Assembly (NCBI RefSeq): GCF_026241105.1
Contig: NZ_JAPFFT010000024.1
Span: 1-64,000, forward strand
Reading direction: 5' to 3'
DNA: 64,000 nucleotides
Source of the DNA: Arthrobacter rhizophilus
Lineage (GTDB): Bacteria > Actinomycetota > Actinomycetes > Actinomycetales > Micrococcaceae
Part shown: positions 1 to 8,683 of the stretch, one piece after another
How the letters are laid out: each line of letters starts with the position of its first letter
How positions within the stretch are numbered: position 1 is the first letter of the stretch
Notes under the pieces: generated by a model
The model's input: only the letters and a program-made list of their open reading frames with translations
What the model was told of the DNA's origin: nothing
The model's database searches: none
Program-made: the position numbers and the translations under genes

Positions 1-140
1 TACTCCAGCCGAGCGTTTACGTGATTTACTACTAACCACCTAACCAACAGGTGTTGCAACGACCCCTAGAATCCAAGAGCGACGTCGAGGGTCCCTTTCG
101 TGGTGGCCATTCATAATGGCTGAGGTGACGCGGCCGGCGG

Positions 141-1985
141 CTACCCCTCGGGCGCGACCATGCGTTCGTCGTCGTCAATCTTCAGGGCACGCATCTTGCG
201 GTAAAGCGTGGTGCGGCCAATACCCAGGATCTCTGCGGCGCGCGACTTGTTTCCGTCGGCTTCCGCCAGGGCGGCCACGATGGCACTGCGCTCGGACTGC
301 TCGTAGCGGCTCAGCGAGGACCAGGACGTCTGGCGCATGGGGACCGGCAGGTCCTTGGTCTGGATCAGGCCGTTGCCGGCCGAACGCTGCAGATCAGCGA
401 GGAGCCGCGACAGTTCGGCCACGTTGCCGGGCCAGCGCCATGCCAGCAGACATTGAAGGGCCGCGGGGGAGAACCGTGGAGCCGGAGTTCCCGGGAACAG
501 CTCGGCGGAGACCTCGCGCACGATATCGGGCAGCTCACCCCGCTGTTCCGTGAGCGGTGGCAGGCCTACGGGCGAAGGAAGCCCATCGGTACCGAGGTCG
601 CTCCTGGATGTACTGCTGGCGCGTTCGGTGAGGATGATGCGCGCACCAGGGTGGACGCCAGGGCGGTCAAGCTTTGCGAATTCGGTGAGGCGGCCGAGCA
701 CCTCACCGGCGGGATTGCTTCCTCCCACGACGACGATCCCGCTGCCTTCGCGCAACGCGTCCTCCATCCCCGCCCAGGCCGGGCCATCCGCGGTGAGGTC
801 GCCGACAGCGAAGGTCCTGGGCTCATGCCCGGTGCGCTGCCGCAGCCATTTTGAAGCCTGGTACCGCTTGCCGGCGCCGGGGCCGCCTGTCACACGGATC
901 AGTCCATCGGCGGCGGCCGCAGCGGTGAGCTGCTGTTGGACCGTGCTGTACGGGGTGGTCCGGGCATGCCGGGAGGACAGGCCATCCAACACGTCGCGGA
1001 GAGCAGGTGTGGCCGCCCGTGCCGTGCCGGGGTGCCGGTTATGGACGACGGCGACTCCACCCTCGGCAACCGGGCTGGCGGGCTCCATGAACTCCAGCGC
1101 GAAGATCGCTTCCTGGCCCGCACGGCCGAGGCGCCGCACCATCGCTTCGGTTCCCAGCACGGGGAGTTCTAGTTGCAGTTTGTCCTGATCCCAATGGTGC
1201 AGGCGCAGCATTTCCCACAGGTAGGCGTGAGACTCCGCGTCAAAGTGGGCGAGAGCGGGCAAGTCGGTCATAACGGTTTCGGAGTTCATGACCAGGACCG
1301 GGTGCTTGGAGGACCGGAACTGCCGGTAGGTTCGGGCGAGCTCCAGGTTCCGGGAATCGGCCATCAGCTCAAGCGCTTCGGCAATCTGATAGCCGGCCTG
1401 CCGGGCCATGGACACCATCAGGGGACTGGCGGCATCGACGTGGGACGCAATAGAGAGCGAACCCACGATCCGGCCCGTGATGGGGTGCTTGATGGGAGCA
1501 CCGGCGCACGCCAGCCGGGACAGGGCGTCGTTGAAGTGTTCGTTGCCACGGACAAAGACGACGCCGCGGCCCTCGATGGGGGTGCCGAGTCCGTTCGTGC
1601 CCAAGGCTTGTTCCGAAAAGACGAAACCCTCCGCAGCATTGGCGCCGTCCAAGGTGCGCTCATCCTGGGCATCGATAATTCGCCGGGACACGATCCGGCC
1701 GTCCTCGTCGGCGAGGAAAAGGGCCATCCGCGTGTCCGTGAGGTTGTTTTGCCATTGGTCCAGGATCCTGCCGGCGGCGCGAAGGATGGTGCTGTCCGGA
1801 TCGATCTCACCGAGAATGTGGGGACCGGTGGCGGGATTGACGTGGTGCGAGACCGAGCGCCGCCAGCTCTGCTCGATCTCCTCGGCCACCAGGGACGCGG
1901 GAACGGAAGCCCGGACAAGGCCCTCAGTGATCAGCCGCTCGCGGGCTTGCCGGACCGCGTCCTCGCGGTGTGACTTGTCTATCAC
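141..1985 (-). CDS. GAF-domain, Fis-type transcriptional activator (AcoR-like)
   Basis: A 614-aa regulator with a GTG start. The N-terminal third (about residues 80-210) looks like the GAF sensor of AcoR-type activators. The middle has a degenerate AAA+ domain with a P-loop-like GGPGAGKR near residue 368. The C-terminus carries a Fis-type helix-turn-helix (NKSRAAEILGIGRTTLYRKM, about 580-600). I do not see the GAFTGA loop that sigma-54 activators need, which fits actinobacteria, where such proteins act without sigma-54. It stands 10 bp downstream of the alcohol dehydrogenase on the same strand, so it is probably co-transcribed and probably controls the cyclohexanone cluster. The inducer is unknown. 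Confidence 0.85.
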   Translation of the reverse strand: MIDKSHREDAVRQARERLITEGLVRASVPASLVAEEIEQSWRRSVSHHVNPATGPHILGEIDPDSTILRAAGRILDQWQNNLTDTRMALFLADEDGRIVSRRIIDAQDERTLDGANAAEGFVFSEQALGTNGLGTPIEGRGVVFVRGNEHFNDALSRLACAGAPIKHPITGRIVGSLSIASHVDAASPLMVSMARQAGYQIAEALELMADSRNLELARTYRQFRSSKHPVLVMNSETVMTDLPALAHFDAESHAYLWEMLRLHHWDQDKLQLELPVLGTEAMVRRLGRAGQEAIFALEFMEPASPVAEGGVAVVHNRHPGTARAATPALRDVLDGLSSRHARTTPYSTVQQQLTAAAAADGLIRVTGGPGAGKRYQASKWLRQRTGHEPRTFAVGDLTADGPAWAGMEDALREGSGIVVVGGSNPAGEVLGRLTEFAKLDRPGVHPGARIILTERASSTSRSDLGTDGLPSPVGLPPLTEQRGELPDIVREVSAELFPGTPAPRFSPAALQCLLAWRWPGNVAELSRLLADLQRSAGNGLIQTKDLPVPMRQTSWSSLSRYEQSERSAIVAALAEADGNKSRAAEILGIGRTTLYRKMRALKIDDDERMVAPEG

Positions 1986-1995
1986 TTTTCCATTC

Positions 1996-3054
1996 TCAAG
2001 CAGTCAGCACGATGCGTCCAGCGATGCCGCCTGCAGCCAGATCGTCCAGGGCGCGGGACACCCCGGCCGCCGACAGGGTCCGTTCGGCTACGGGGATGTG
2101 CGGCAGTTCCCCGGCTCGCGCGATTTTCACCAGATCCCGGAGTTGCGAGAGTGTCCCCACAAAGCTTCCTTCGATCCGGATCATGCGCAGGGCCAGCATC
2201 GCGGTGGGGATGGTGACTTCGCCGCCGAAGAGCCCTACCTGAATCATGGTTCCTGCCTTGGCAAGGACATCGAAGGCGGCTGTGGCCGTGACACCGTTGT
2301 TAACGAAGTCGACGACGGCGCTCGCAGGCCCGCCAGCGGCGCTGCGGATAGCGTCCGCGCCACTCTCCTTTCCGGAGAGGACTGTGCTCGTGGCGCCCAT
2401 ATCGCGGGCCAGGGCGAGGTTGCGTTCGGCGACGTCCACCGCGCAGATGTTCCGGTGGCCGCGCGCCCTGAGGATCGCGATGGCGGTGAGGCCCAGTCCG
2501 CCTGCACCAAAAATGACCACGGGCTCGTCCGGTTCGAGGGGGAGTACCTTGTCCACGGCGCTGTGGGCCGTGAGGCCGGAGCAAGCCAGGGTGGCCGCCC
2601 AGCTCGGGTCAATGCCGTCAATGTCCACGAGGTACTTCTCATCGGGGACAGCGATGTACTCGGCGTAGCCGCCATGGCGGGCCACCCCCAGGTTCTGGCC
2701 GGCGGCACAGCGGTTGTCCTGGCCTTCCCGGCATTGGCGGCATTCCCCGCAGCCGATCCAGGGGTAGATCAGCCGCAGGTCGCCTTCACGAACGGAGGTC
2801 ACGTCCGCGCCCACTTCCTCGACGACACCGACCACCTCATGGCCGAGGACCATCGGGTACTGGATGCCCCGGTCCTTCATGCTCATATGCCCGCGGCTGC
2901 CGAGGTCGTATCCACCTTCACGCAGGTGCGTATCGGTGTGGCATACGCCGGCCCGCACAACTTTCAGGAGGACCTGGCGGCCCTCGGGGCTTGGCGTCGG
3001 AAGGTCCAGGTCATGGATCGTGGTGTCATCGGGGAGGACGGCGAAGGCATGCAT
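1996..3054 (-). CDS. chnD: Zn-dependent alcohol dehydrogenase, 6-hydroxyhexanoate dehydrogenase (ChnD)-like
   Basis: A 352-aa medium-chain dehydrogenase. Catalytic zinc ligands are visible at Cys38 and His72-Glu73, structural zinc cysteines at 102, 105, 108 and 116, and the NAD loop GAGGLG at 183-188. Length and segments such as YPWIGCG and the LACSGLT region resemble ChnD, which oxidises 6-hydroxyhexanoate to 6-oxohexanoate. That substrate is inferred from the adjoining ChnC- and ChnB-like genes. A GAGG ribosome site lies 10 nt before the ATG. The gene is divergent from the hydrolase across a 249-bp promoter region. A generic aliphatic alcohol dehydrogenase is the alternative. Confidence 0.85.
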   Translation of the reverse strand: MHAFAVLPDDTTIHDLDLPTPSPEGRQVLLKVVRAGVCHTDTHLREGGYDLGSRGHMSMKDRGIQYPMVLGHEVVGVVEEVGADVTSVREGDLRLIYPWIGCGECRQCREGQDNRCAAGQNLGVARHGGYAEYIAVPDEKYLVDIDGIDPSWAATLACSGLTAHSAVDKVLPLEPDEPVVIFGAGGLGLTAIAILRARGHRNICAVDVAERNLALARDMGATSTVLSGKESGADAIRSAAGGPASAVVDFVNNGVTATAAFDVLAKAGTMIQVGLFGGEVTIPTAMLALRMIRIEGSFVGTLSQLRDLVKIARAGELPHIPVAERTLSAAGVSRALDDLAAGGIAGRIVLTA

Positions 3055-3140
3055 GGAAGAGCACCTCGTTCAGTATGGATCATCAGAATATCCCTTCATC
3101 ATGACCGACGATTTGAGAAGCTTCCAATACCAAATCCAGC

Positions 3141-3171
3141 GCAGATTGATGCTTCGATTGCATCAATCTGC
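3141..3171. promoter_or_regulatory. 12-bp inverted repeat, probable operator of the divergent chn promoters
   Basis: GCAGATTGATGC and GCATCAATCTGC form a perfect inverted repeat around a 7-nt spacer. It lies between the divergent alcohol dehydrogenase (start 3054) and hydrolase (start 3304). No gene ends here, so it is unlikely to be a terminator. The nearby GAF/Fis activator is the obvious candidate ligand (inference). A second, imperfect dyad (TTTCACATTGGAACA) lies just downstream near 3190-3204. Confidence 0.6.
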
Positions 3172-3303
3172 CGCCTGGCCAGCCAGTGTTTCACATTGGA
3201 ACACATGTGGGATGGAACACAGACCTACCTTTGGAGTAATCACCGTGGCGGCCATCACATGCGCCGAATACGGAGGAACAAGGACAAGTCAAAGGAGACT
3301 CCC

Positions 3304-4239
3304 ATGAGCACCAATGTTGCCGAACAGCCCATCGTCAGTACTGCCGACGTCGAGAACCAGGACGTGCTGCGTGCCCTTTACGCCGACTGGGCGGAAATCA
3401 TGGCCACCACGCCGGACCTGACCATGCGCCTGTTCCGGTCCATCTTCGACGAGTGGCACCAGCCGACGGTTGAGCCTGAGGGCGTAACGTACCGCGAGGA
3501 CACCGTCGGAGGAGTCCCGGGCATCTGGTGCCTGCCCGAAGGTGCGGACAAGACCAAGGTCCTGCTCTACACGCACGGCGGCGGATTCGCCGTCGGCTCG
3601 GCTTCGAGCCACCGCAAGCTGGCCGGCCACGTCGCCAAGGAGCTTGGCTCCGTCAGCTTTGTCCTCGATTACCGCCGCGCCCCCGAGTTCCAGCACCCGG
3701 CCCAGGTCGAAGACGGCGTAGCCGCCTTCGACGCACTGGTGGCCGCCGGCATAGCCGCTCAGGACATCACCACCATCGGCGACTCGGCCGGCGGCAACCT
3801 TGCCATCGCCATTGCCCTCTCCCTCAAAGAGCAGGGCAAGCAGGCCCCGGGCCACGTCATCGCGTTCTCCCCGTGGCTCGACATGGAAAACAAGGGTCAA
3901 ACCCTTGTCACCAACAATGACACTGACGCCCTCATTACCCCCGAACTGCTCGAAGGCATGATCGCCGGCGTCCTCGGCGGCACCGTTGACCCCACAACGC
4001 CTCTGGCCAACCCCCTGTACGGCGACTTCGCCGGCTTCCCGCGCCTCTACATAACAGCCGGCAGCGTGGAATCCCTCCTGGACAACGCCACCCGCCTGCA
4101 GGAGCGCGCCGCAGCAGCAGGCGTGGACGTCACGCTGTCGATTGGTGCGGGCCAGCAGCACGTCTACCCGTTCTTGGCCGGGCGCTCCGCCCTCGTCGCC
4201 GGGGAGTTCGCGAAGCTCGCCACCTGGTACCGGAAGTAG
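3304..4239 (+). CDS. chnC: Alpha/beta hydrolase (HSL family), caprolactone hydrolase (ChnC)-like
   Basis: A 311-aa hormone-sensitive-lipase-type hydrolase. The oxyanion motif HGGG is at 91-94 and the nucleophile elbow GDSAGG at 159-164 (Ser161); the catalytic His is probably in GQQHVYPF near the C-terminus. The ATG at 3304 follows an AAAGGAGA ribosome site, so the much longer upstream reading frame is not the gene. It precedes the Baeyer-Villiger monooxygenase by 82 bp, and its expected role is opening the lactone that enzyme makes (epsilon-caprolactone to 6-hydroxyhexanoate). Family assignment is firm; the substrate is inferred. Confidence 0.88.
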   Translation: MSTNVAEQPIVSTADVENQDVLRALYADWAEIMATTPDLTMRLFRSIFDEWHQPTVEPEGVTYREDTVGGVPGIWCLPEGADKTKVLLYTHGGGFAVGSASSHRKLAGHVAKELGSVSFVLDYRRAPEFQHPAQVEDGVAAFDALVAAGIAAQDITTIGDSAGGNLAIAIALSLKEQGKQAPGHVIAFSPWLDMENKGQTLVTNNDTDALITPELLEGMIAGVLGGTVDPTTPLANPLYGDFAGFPRLYITAGSVESLLDNATRLQERAAAAGVDVTLSIGAGQQHVYPFLAGRSALVAGEFAKLATWYRK

Positions 4240-4321
4240 CCCTGGCAACACTGCGCAACGCTTCCATCACGTCCCCACTTACCTCTTAATCCCCTGCATC
4301 AGAACGACAAAGGAGTTCGCC

Positions 4322-5947
4322 ATGACTGCACAGAACACTTTTCAGACCGTCGACGCCGTGGTGATCGGCGCCGGCTTCGGCGGCATCTACGCCGTCCACA
4401 AACTGCACAATGAGCAGGGCCTCACCGTCGTCGGCTTTGACAAGGCCGGCGGCCCCGGCGGCACCTGGTACTGGAATCGCTACCCGGGAGCCCTCTCGGA
4501 CACGGAAAGCCACGTCTACCGTTTCTCCTTCGACAAGGACCTCCTCCGGGACGGCACCTGGAAGCACACCTACGTGACCCAGCCCGAGATCCTTGAATAC
4601 CTCGAGGACGTCGTGGACCGCTTCGACCTGCGCCGCCACTTCCGCTTCGGCACCGAAGTGAAATCAGCGGTCTACCTCGAAGATGAAGCCCTGTGGGAAG
4701 TCACCACGGACACAGGTGAGGTGTACCGGGCTACCTACGTAGTGAACGCCGTCGGGCTCCTTTCCGCCATCAACCTCCCGAAACTGCCCGGCATGGACAC
4801 TTTCGAGGGCGAGATCATCCACACCGCCGCATGGCCGGAGGGCAAGGACCTCGCAGGCCGCCGCGTCGGCGTCATCGGCACCGGATCCACCGGCCAGCAG
4901 GTCATTACGGCGCTGGCACCTGAGGTCGAACACCTGACCGTCTTCGTCCGCACCCCGCAGTACTCCGTTCCGGTGGGCAAACGCCCCGTGACCACGCAGC
5001 AGATCGACGAGGTCAAGGCCAAGTACGAGCAGATCTGGAAGCAGGTCAAGGGTTCCGGCGTGGCCTTCGGCTTCGAGGAAAGCACCGTTCCCGCGATGAG
5101 CGTCTCGGAAGAAGAGCGCCGTCGCGTTTATGAGAAGGCCTGGGAATACGGCGGAGGCTTCCGTTTTATGTTCGAAACCTTCGCCGACATCGCCACGGAC
5201 GAGGAAGCCAACGAGACTGCAGCGTCCTTCATCCGTAACAAGATCGGCGAGATCATCGAGGACCCGGAGACGGCCCGCAAACTGACGCCGACCGGCCTGT
5301 TCGCCCGTCGCCCGCTGTGCGATGACGGCTACTTCCAGGTCTTCAACCGGTCAAACGTGGAAGCAGTGGCCATTAAGGAGAACCCCATCCGCGAAATCGC
5401 CCCAAAGGGTGTGGTGACTGAGGACGGCGTCCTGCACGAACTCGACGTGCTGGTCTTCGCCACGGGCTTCGACGCCGTGGACGGCAACTACCGGCGCATG
5501 GAAATCCTGGGACGCAATGGCCTGAACATCAATGACCATTGGGACGGCCAGCCCACCAGCTACCTCGGAGTCGCCACGGCGAACTTCCCCAACTGGTTCA
5601 TGGTCCTCGGACCGAACGGCCCGTTCACGAACCTGCCGCCGAGCATTGAGACCCAGGTTGAGTGGATCAGCGACACGATCAAGTACGCCGAGCACAACGG
5701 CGTCCGCGCGATCGAACCCACCCCCGAGGCAGAACTCGAATGGACCGAACTCTGCACCACGATTGCCAACATGACGGTGTTCACCAAGGTGGAATCCTGG
5801 ATCTTCGGCGCCAACATCCCCGGAAAGAAGCCGAGCGTATTGTTCTACCTCGGCGGCTTGGGCAACTACCGCGGCGTCTTGACCGACGTCACGGACAACG
5901 GATACCGCGGCTTCGAACTGAAGACGCCCGCCACAGTCCCTGCCTGA
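4322..5947 (+). CDS. chnB: Cyclohexanone monooxygenase (Baeyer-Villiger, FAD/NADPH)
   Basis: A 541-aa flavoprotein, close to the usual 540-aa length of cyclohexanone monooxygenases. It has an N-terminal FAD Rossmann motif GAGFGG (16-21), the Baeyer-Villiger fingerprint FEGEIIHTAAWP (about 160-172), and a second Rossmann motif GVIGTGSTG that binds NADPH. Long stretches, including VPAMSVSEEER, ATGFDAVDGNY and FTNLPPSIE, match Acinetobacter ChnB as I remember it. It inserts oxygen next to the ketone to give the lactone used by the preceding hydrolase. AAAGGAG lies before the ATG. Relatives also take other cyclic ketones, so the physiological substrate is not proven. Confidence 0.93.
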   Translation: MTAQNTFQTVDAVVIGAGFGGIYAVHKLHNEQGLTVVGFDKAGGPGGTWYWNRYPGALSDTESHVYRFSFDKDLLRDGTWKHTYVTQPEILEYLEDVVDRFDLRRHFRFGTEVKSAVYLEDEALWEVTTDTGEVYRATYVVNAVGLLSAINLPKLPGMDTFEGEIIHTAAWPEGKDLAGRRVGVIGTGSTGQQVITALAPEVEHLTVFVRTPQYSVPVGKRPVTTQQIDEVKAKYEQIWKQVKGSGVAFGFEESTVPAMSVSEEERRRVYEKAWEYGGGFRFMFETFADIATDEEANETAASFIRNKIGEIIEDPETARKLTPTGLFARRPLCDDGYFQVFNRSNVEAVAIKENPIREIAPKGVVTEDGVLHELDVLVFATGFDAVDGNYRRMEILGRNGLNINDHWDGQPTSYLGVATANFPNWFMVLGPNGPFTNLPPSIETQVEWISDTIKYAEHNGVRAIEPTPEAELEWTELCTTIANMTVFTKVESWIFGANIPGKKPSVLFYLGGLGNYRGVLTDVTDNGYRGFELKTPATVPA

Positions 5948-5968
5948 CGCACCAATCACGCTGAGGCC

Positions 5969-6001
5969 CCGGGATGCCCATCGAACTGATGGGCATCCCG
6001 G
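5969..6001 (+). terminator. Strong intercistronic hairpin between chnB and the aldehyde dehydrogenase gene
   Basis: CCGGGATGCCCATC and GATGGGCATCCCGG form a perfect 14-bp stem with a 5-nt loop, starting 21 bp after the chnB stop. There is no T-run after the stem. It may be a partial terminator or an mRNA-stabilising element that sets ChnB and ALDH levels apart. Confidence 0.6.
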
Positions 6002-6047
6002 CAACCCGTCTTCACATCAGAGCCTTCACCACAGAGGAGAACCACCC

Positions 6048-7427
6048 ATGGGTGTGTACAAGACCATCGACCCGGCAACCGGCGAAGCGTCCGCACAGTA
6101 CGCGGAGATTTCCGACGCTGAACTGGATGATCTCATCGCCCGCAGCGCTGCTGCCTACCGCTCCTGGCGCACCACGCCACTGGAGCAGCGCCGCGCCGTC
6201 CTTGCTCGGGCGGCCGAACTGCACCGCGAGCAGGCCGAAGAGCTGGCCAAGCTCCTCACCCTGGAAATGGGCAAGCCGATCGCGCAGGCCAGGGGAGAGG
6301 TGGAACTTGTCGCGTCGATCTACCAGCACTACGCCGACAACCTGGAGGAGTACCTGGCAGATGAATCCCTCCCATTCAAGGGGTCCGGTACGGCTGTTGT
6401 CCGCACCGAATCGATAGGACCACTCGTCGGGGTCATGCCATGGAACTACCCGTACTACCAGGTGGCGCGGTTCGCCGCCCCGAACATCGCCTTGGGCAAC
6501 ACGATCATCCTCAAGCATGCCCGGAACTGCCCGCAGTCCGCCCTCGCGATTGAGCGGATCCTGGACGAGGCCGGATTACCGGCCGGTGTATACCTCAACG
6601 CGTTCATCTCCTCCGCCCAGGTGGCAGCCGCTGTTGCTGACCGGCGCGTGCAGGGCGTGTCGCTCACCGGGTCCGAGAAGGCCGGTTCAGCCGTCGGCGA
6701 GGTCGCTGGCCGGAATCTGAAAAAGTGCGTCCTGGAACTCGGCGGATCCGACCCGTTCATTGTGCTCGACGATGCCGACATCGACGCCGCGGCAGCCGCC
6801 GCAGTCATCGGCCGGCTCTCCAACGGCGGCCAGGCCTGCACGGCATCAAAGCGATTCATCGTGGCGGACAGCGTGTGCGAGGAATTCCTTCAAAAGTTCC
6901 TCGACGCGATGGCTCCCTGGCAGGCCGGGGACCCCACCGATTCCGGGACCAAGCTCGGACCACTGGCATCTGCCGCAGGAGTCGAGGAACTGGACGAGCT
7001 TGTACAAGACGCAGTCTCCCGCGGCGCAGAACTCCTGCTCGGTGGCGAACGCCCTGACGGCCCCGGCGCCTATTATCCGGCCACAGTCCTCGCAGGCGTC
7101 ACGCCCGAAATGCGCGCCTTCACCGAGGAACTGTTCGGCCCGGTCGCCGTCGTCTACCGCGTCGGCTCCGTACAGGAAGCAATCGATTTGGCCAACAACT
7201 CACCATTCGGCCTCTCCTCCAGCGTGTTCACATCCGACGCGACAAACGCGGACCGATTGGCCGAGGAGCTTGAGGTCGGCATGGTCTGGATCAACAGCAC
7301 CAGCAAGAGCTCACCGGACCTGCCGTTCGGCGGCGTCAAGGGCTCGGGCTTCGGGCGGGAACTGGCCCGGTATGGCTTCAATGAGTTCGCCAACAAGAAG
7401 CTGGTCCGGAACCCGGGAGTTCGATGA
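6048..7427 (+). CDS. NAD(P)-dependent aldehyde dehydrogenase (succinate-semialdehyde type; ChnE role)
   Basis: A 459-aa class-3-fold aldehyde dehydrogenase. The general base is Glu230 in ELGG and the nucleophile Cys264 in GGQACTA; the PWNYP cofactor loop is at about 131-135. By sequence it is closest to the succinate-semialdehyde dehydrogenase branch. In this cluster the expected step is 6-oxohexanoate to adipate, the role of ChnE. An AGAGGAGA ribosome site precedes the ATG. It follows chnB after a 100-bp gap containing a strong hairpin, and ends at a two-sided hairpin facing the TetR gene. Confidence 0.88.
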   Translation: MGVYKTIDPATGEASAQYAEISDAELDDLIARSAAAYRSWRTTPLEQRRAVLARAAELHREQAEELAKLLTLEMGKPIAQARGEVELVASIYQHYADNLEEYLADESLPFKGSGTAVVRTESIGPLVGVMPWNYPYYQVARFAAPNIALGNTIILKHARNCPQSALAIERILDEAGLPAGVYLNAFISSAQVAAAVADRRVQGVSLTGSEKAGSAVGEVAGRNLKKCVLELGGSDPFIVLDDADIDAAAAAAVIGRLSNGGQACTASKRFIVADSVCEEFLQKFLDAMAPWQAGDPTDSGTKLGPLASAAGVEELDELVQDAVSRGAELLLGGERPDGPGAYYPATVLAGVTPEMRAFTEELFGPVAVVYRVGSVQEAIDLANNSPFGLSSSVFTSDATNADRLAEELEVGMVWINSTSKSSPDLPFGGVKGSGFGRELARYGFNEFANKKLVRNPGVR

Positions 7428-7434
7428 GTTACGG

Positions 7435-7471
7435 ATGCGTCATGCTGCCGTCTGCCTGCAGCATGACGCAT
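7435..7471. terminator. Bidirectional terminator-like hairpin
   Basis: ATGCGTCATGCTGC and GCAGCATGACGCAT form a perfect 14-bp stem with a 9-nt loop. It sits in the 48-bp gap between the convergent aldehyde dehydrogenase and TetR genes. There is no long U tract, but the position fits a shared terminator. Confidence 0.7.
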
Positions 7472-7475
7472 TTGG

Positions 7476-8108
7476 TTAAGCAGGGTGAGGTTCCTTTGTG
7501 AATGCGGGGAAGAGGGCAGCGACAAGCCGTCCGCCGAACCCTTCGTCCATGGAGGAGCCGCTGAGGAACAAACGGTAGTAGATGGGGCCGAGCAAGAGGT
7601 CGGTGACCAATTCCGGGTCCAGTCCGTCCCTCAGCTCTCCTAAGGCAATACCGCGTTCCACGAGGGCAGTGACCTCCTCCACGCGTTGGCTCACCACCCT
7701 CTCCCGGTACGTTCGGGCAAGCTCAACGTCGGCGGCAACTTCTGAGACCAAGCCCTGCATGATCCGCCCCAGGAGCGTGTTGGACATGAGGTCCACCGTC
7801 CGGTCGACCAGCCGGGTCAGTTCAGTCTGCGTGTCCCGGGCGTACGGCCGGGTGCTCACATCACCCAGCATGTCCAGCAGAACAGCCAGGGCCAGATCAT
7901 TCCGCGACCGGTACCGGCGGTAGATGGTGGTCTTCGCGACGCCGGACCGTTCTGCAACGCGTTCCATGGTCAGGCTGCCGAACCCCGACTGTGCCAGGAG
8001 TTCCCGGGTGGCCTCCAGGACCACCTTCTCCGTCCGGGCACGGCGCTTTTGGTGCCCTGATACCGCGTCCTCTGATAAACCGTGCTCAATACCGCGTGAG
8101 GGGCTCAT
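7476..8108 (-). CDS. TetR/AcrR family transcriptional regulator
   Basis: A 210-aa repressor. The N-terminal helix-turn-helix is clear (LTMERVAERSGVAKTTIYRRY), followed by an all-helical ligand domain. I place the start at 8108, with GGAAGGCGG upstream and a length normal for the family; an upstream extension would be rich in unlikely sequence. It is divergent from the carboxymuconolactone decarboxylase-type gene, and a 16-bp near-palindrome lies between them. It probably represses that gene and itself. The ligand is unknown. Confidence 0.85.
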   Translation of the reverse strand: MSPSRGIEHGLSEDAVSGHQKRRARTEKVVLEATRELLAQSGFGSLTMERVAERSGVAKTTIYRRYRSRNDLALAVLLDMLGDVSTRPYARDTQTELTRLVDRTVDLMSNTLLGRIMQGLVSEVAADVELARTYRERVVSQRVEEVTALVERGIALGELRDGLDPELVTDLLLGPIYYRLFLSGSSMDEGFGGRLVAALFPAFTKEPHPA

Positions 8109-8153
8109 TGGGATACCGCCTTCCATTTCTCTGCCGTTGAATGCTATTATTGC

Positions 8154-8169
8154 AACGCAACGTAGCGTT
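8154..8169. promoter_or_regulatory. Candidate TetR operator
   Basis: AACGCAACGTAGCGTT matches its own reverse complement at 14 of 16 positions. It lies between the divergent TetR gene (start 8108) and the downstream gene (start 8209), where a TetR operator is expected. Confidence 0.5.
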
Positions 8170-8208
8170 TTGCAAACCTCAACTTCGACCAACCAGAAGG
8201 GCACCACC

Positions 8209-8622
8209 ATGGCCACAGATCGATACCAGCGCGGGCTTGACCGCATGATGGAACTCGTCTCCACGGAACACTCCAACACGTTCGACCACGCCAAGCTGGT
8301 GGAGTCCTACCATGCGCTGGACGCGGAGCTGGCGGACTACATTGTTTCCTTCGCCTTCGGGGACATCTACTCTCGCGACAGCCTGACCCAGCAGGAACAG
8401 ACCATGGTGACCATTTCCACACTGGCCGCACTGGGCACCGAGGTCCAACTGAAGCTGCATATCAACGTTGGATTCAACGTAGGCCTCACGAAGGATAAGA
8501 TCGTCGGTTCCCTGATCCAGTGCATCCCCTACATCGGATTCCCCCGCGTACTCAATGGCCTGACCCTCGTCAAAGAGGTTATGGCAGAACGCGGCATGAC
8601 TCCCGAACCCACTACCGACTGA
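8209..8622 (+). CDS. Carboxymuconolactone decarboxylase (AhpD-fold) family protein
   Basis: A 137-aa all-helical protein of the CMD family. Its core (SLTQQEQTMVTISTLAALG through KLHINVGFNVGLTKDKI) is typical, but the CxxC pair of the AhpD peroxidase branch is absent, and only a single Cys appears late. The likely role is small-molecule decarboxylase or isomerase chemistry rather than peroxide reduction. The ATG follows CCAGAAGGGCACC. It heads a two-gene plus-strand unit with the dehydrogenase at 8684 and is likely controlled by the divergent TetR gene. Confidence 0.82.
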   Translation: MATDRYQRGLDRMMELVSTEHSNTFDHAKLVESYHALDAELADYIVSFAFGDIYSRDSLTQQEQTMVTISTLAALGTEVQLKLHINVGFNVGLTKDKIVGSLIQCIPYIGFPRVLNGLTLVKEVMAERGMTPEPTTD

Positions 8623-8683
8623 GGCCTGACCCCCGGTTCTCCTGCGCCTCGACGCCCAACCACCACGACAAAAGGACCTAATC

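Noticed and set aside
1408..3303. A long open frame extending upstream of the hydrolase gene.
   Set aside because: It runs antisense through the regulator and alcohol dehydrogenase genes; high GC keeps the frame open. The hydrolase starts at 3304 with a strong ribosome site.
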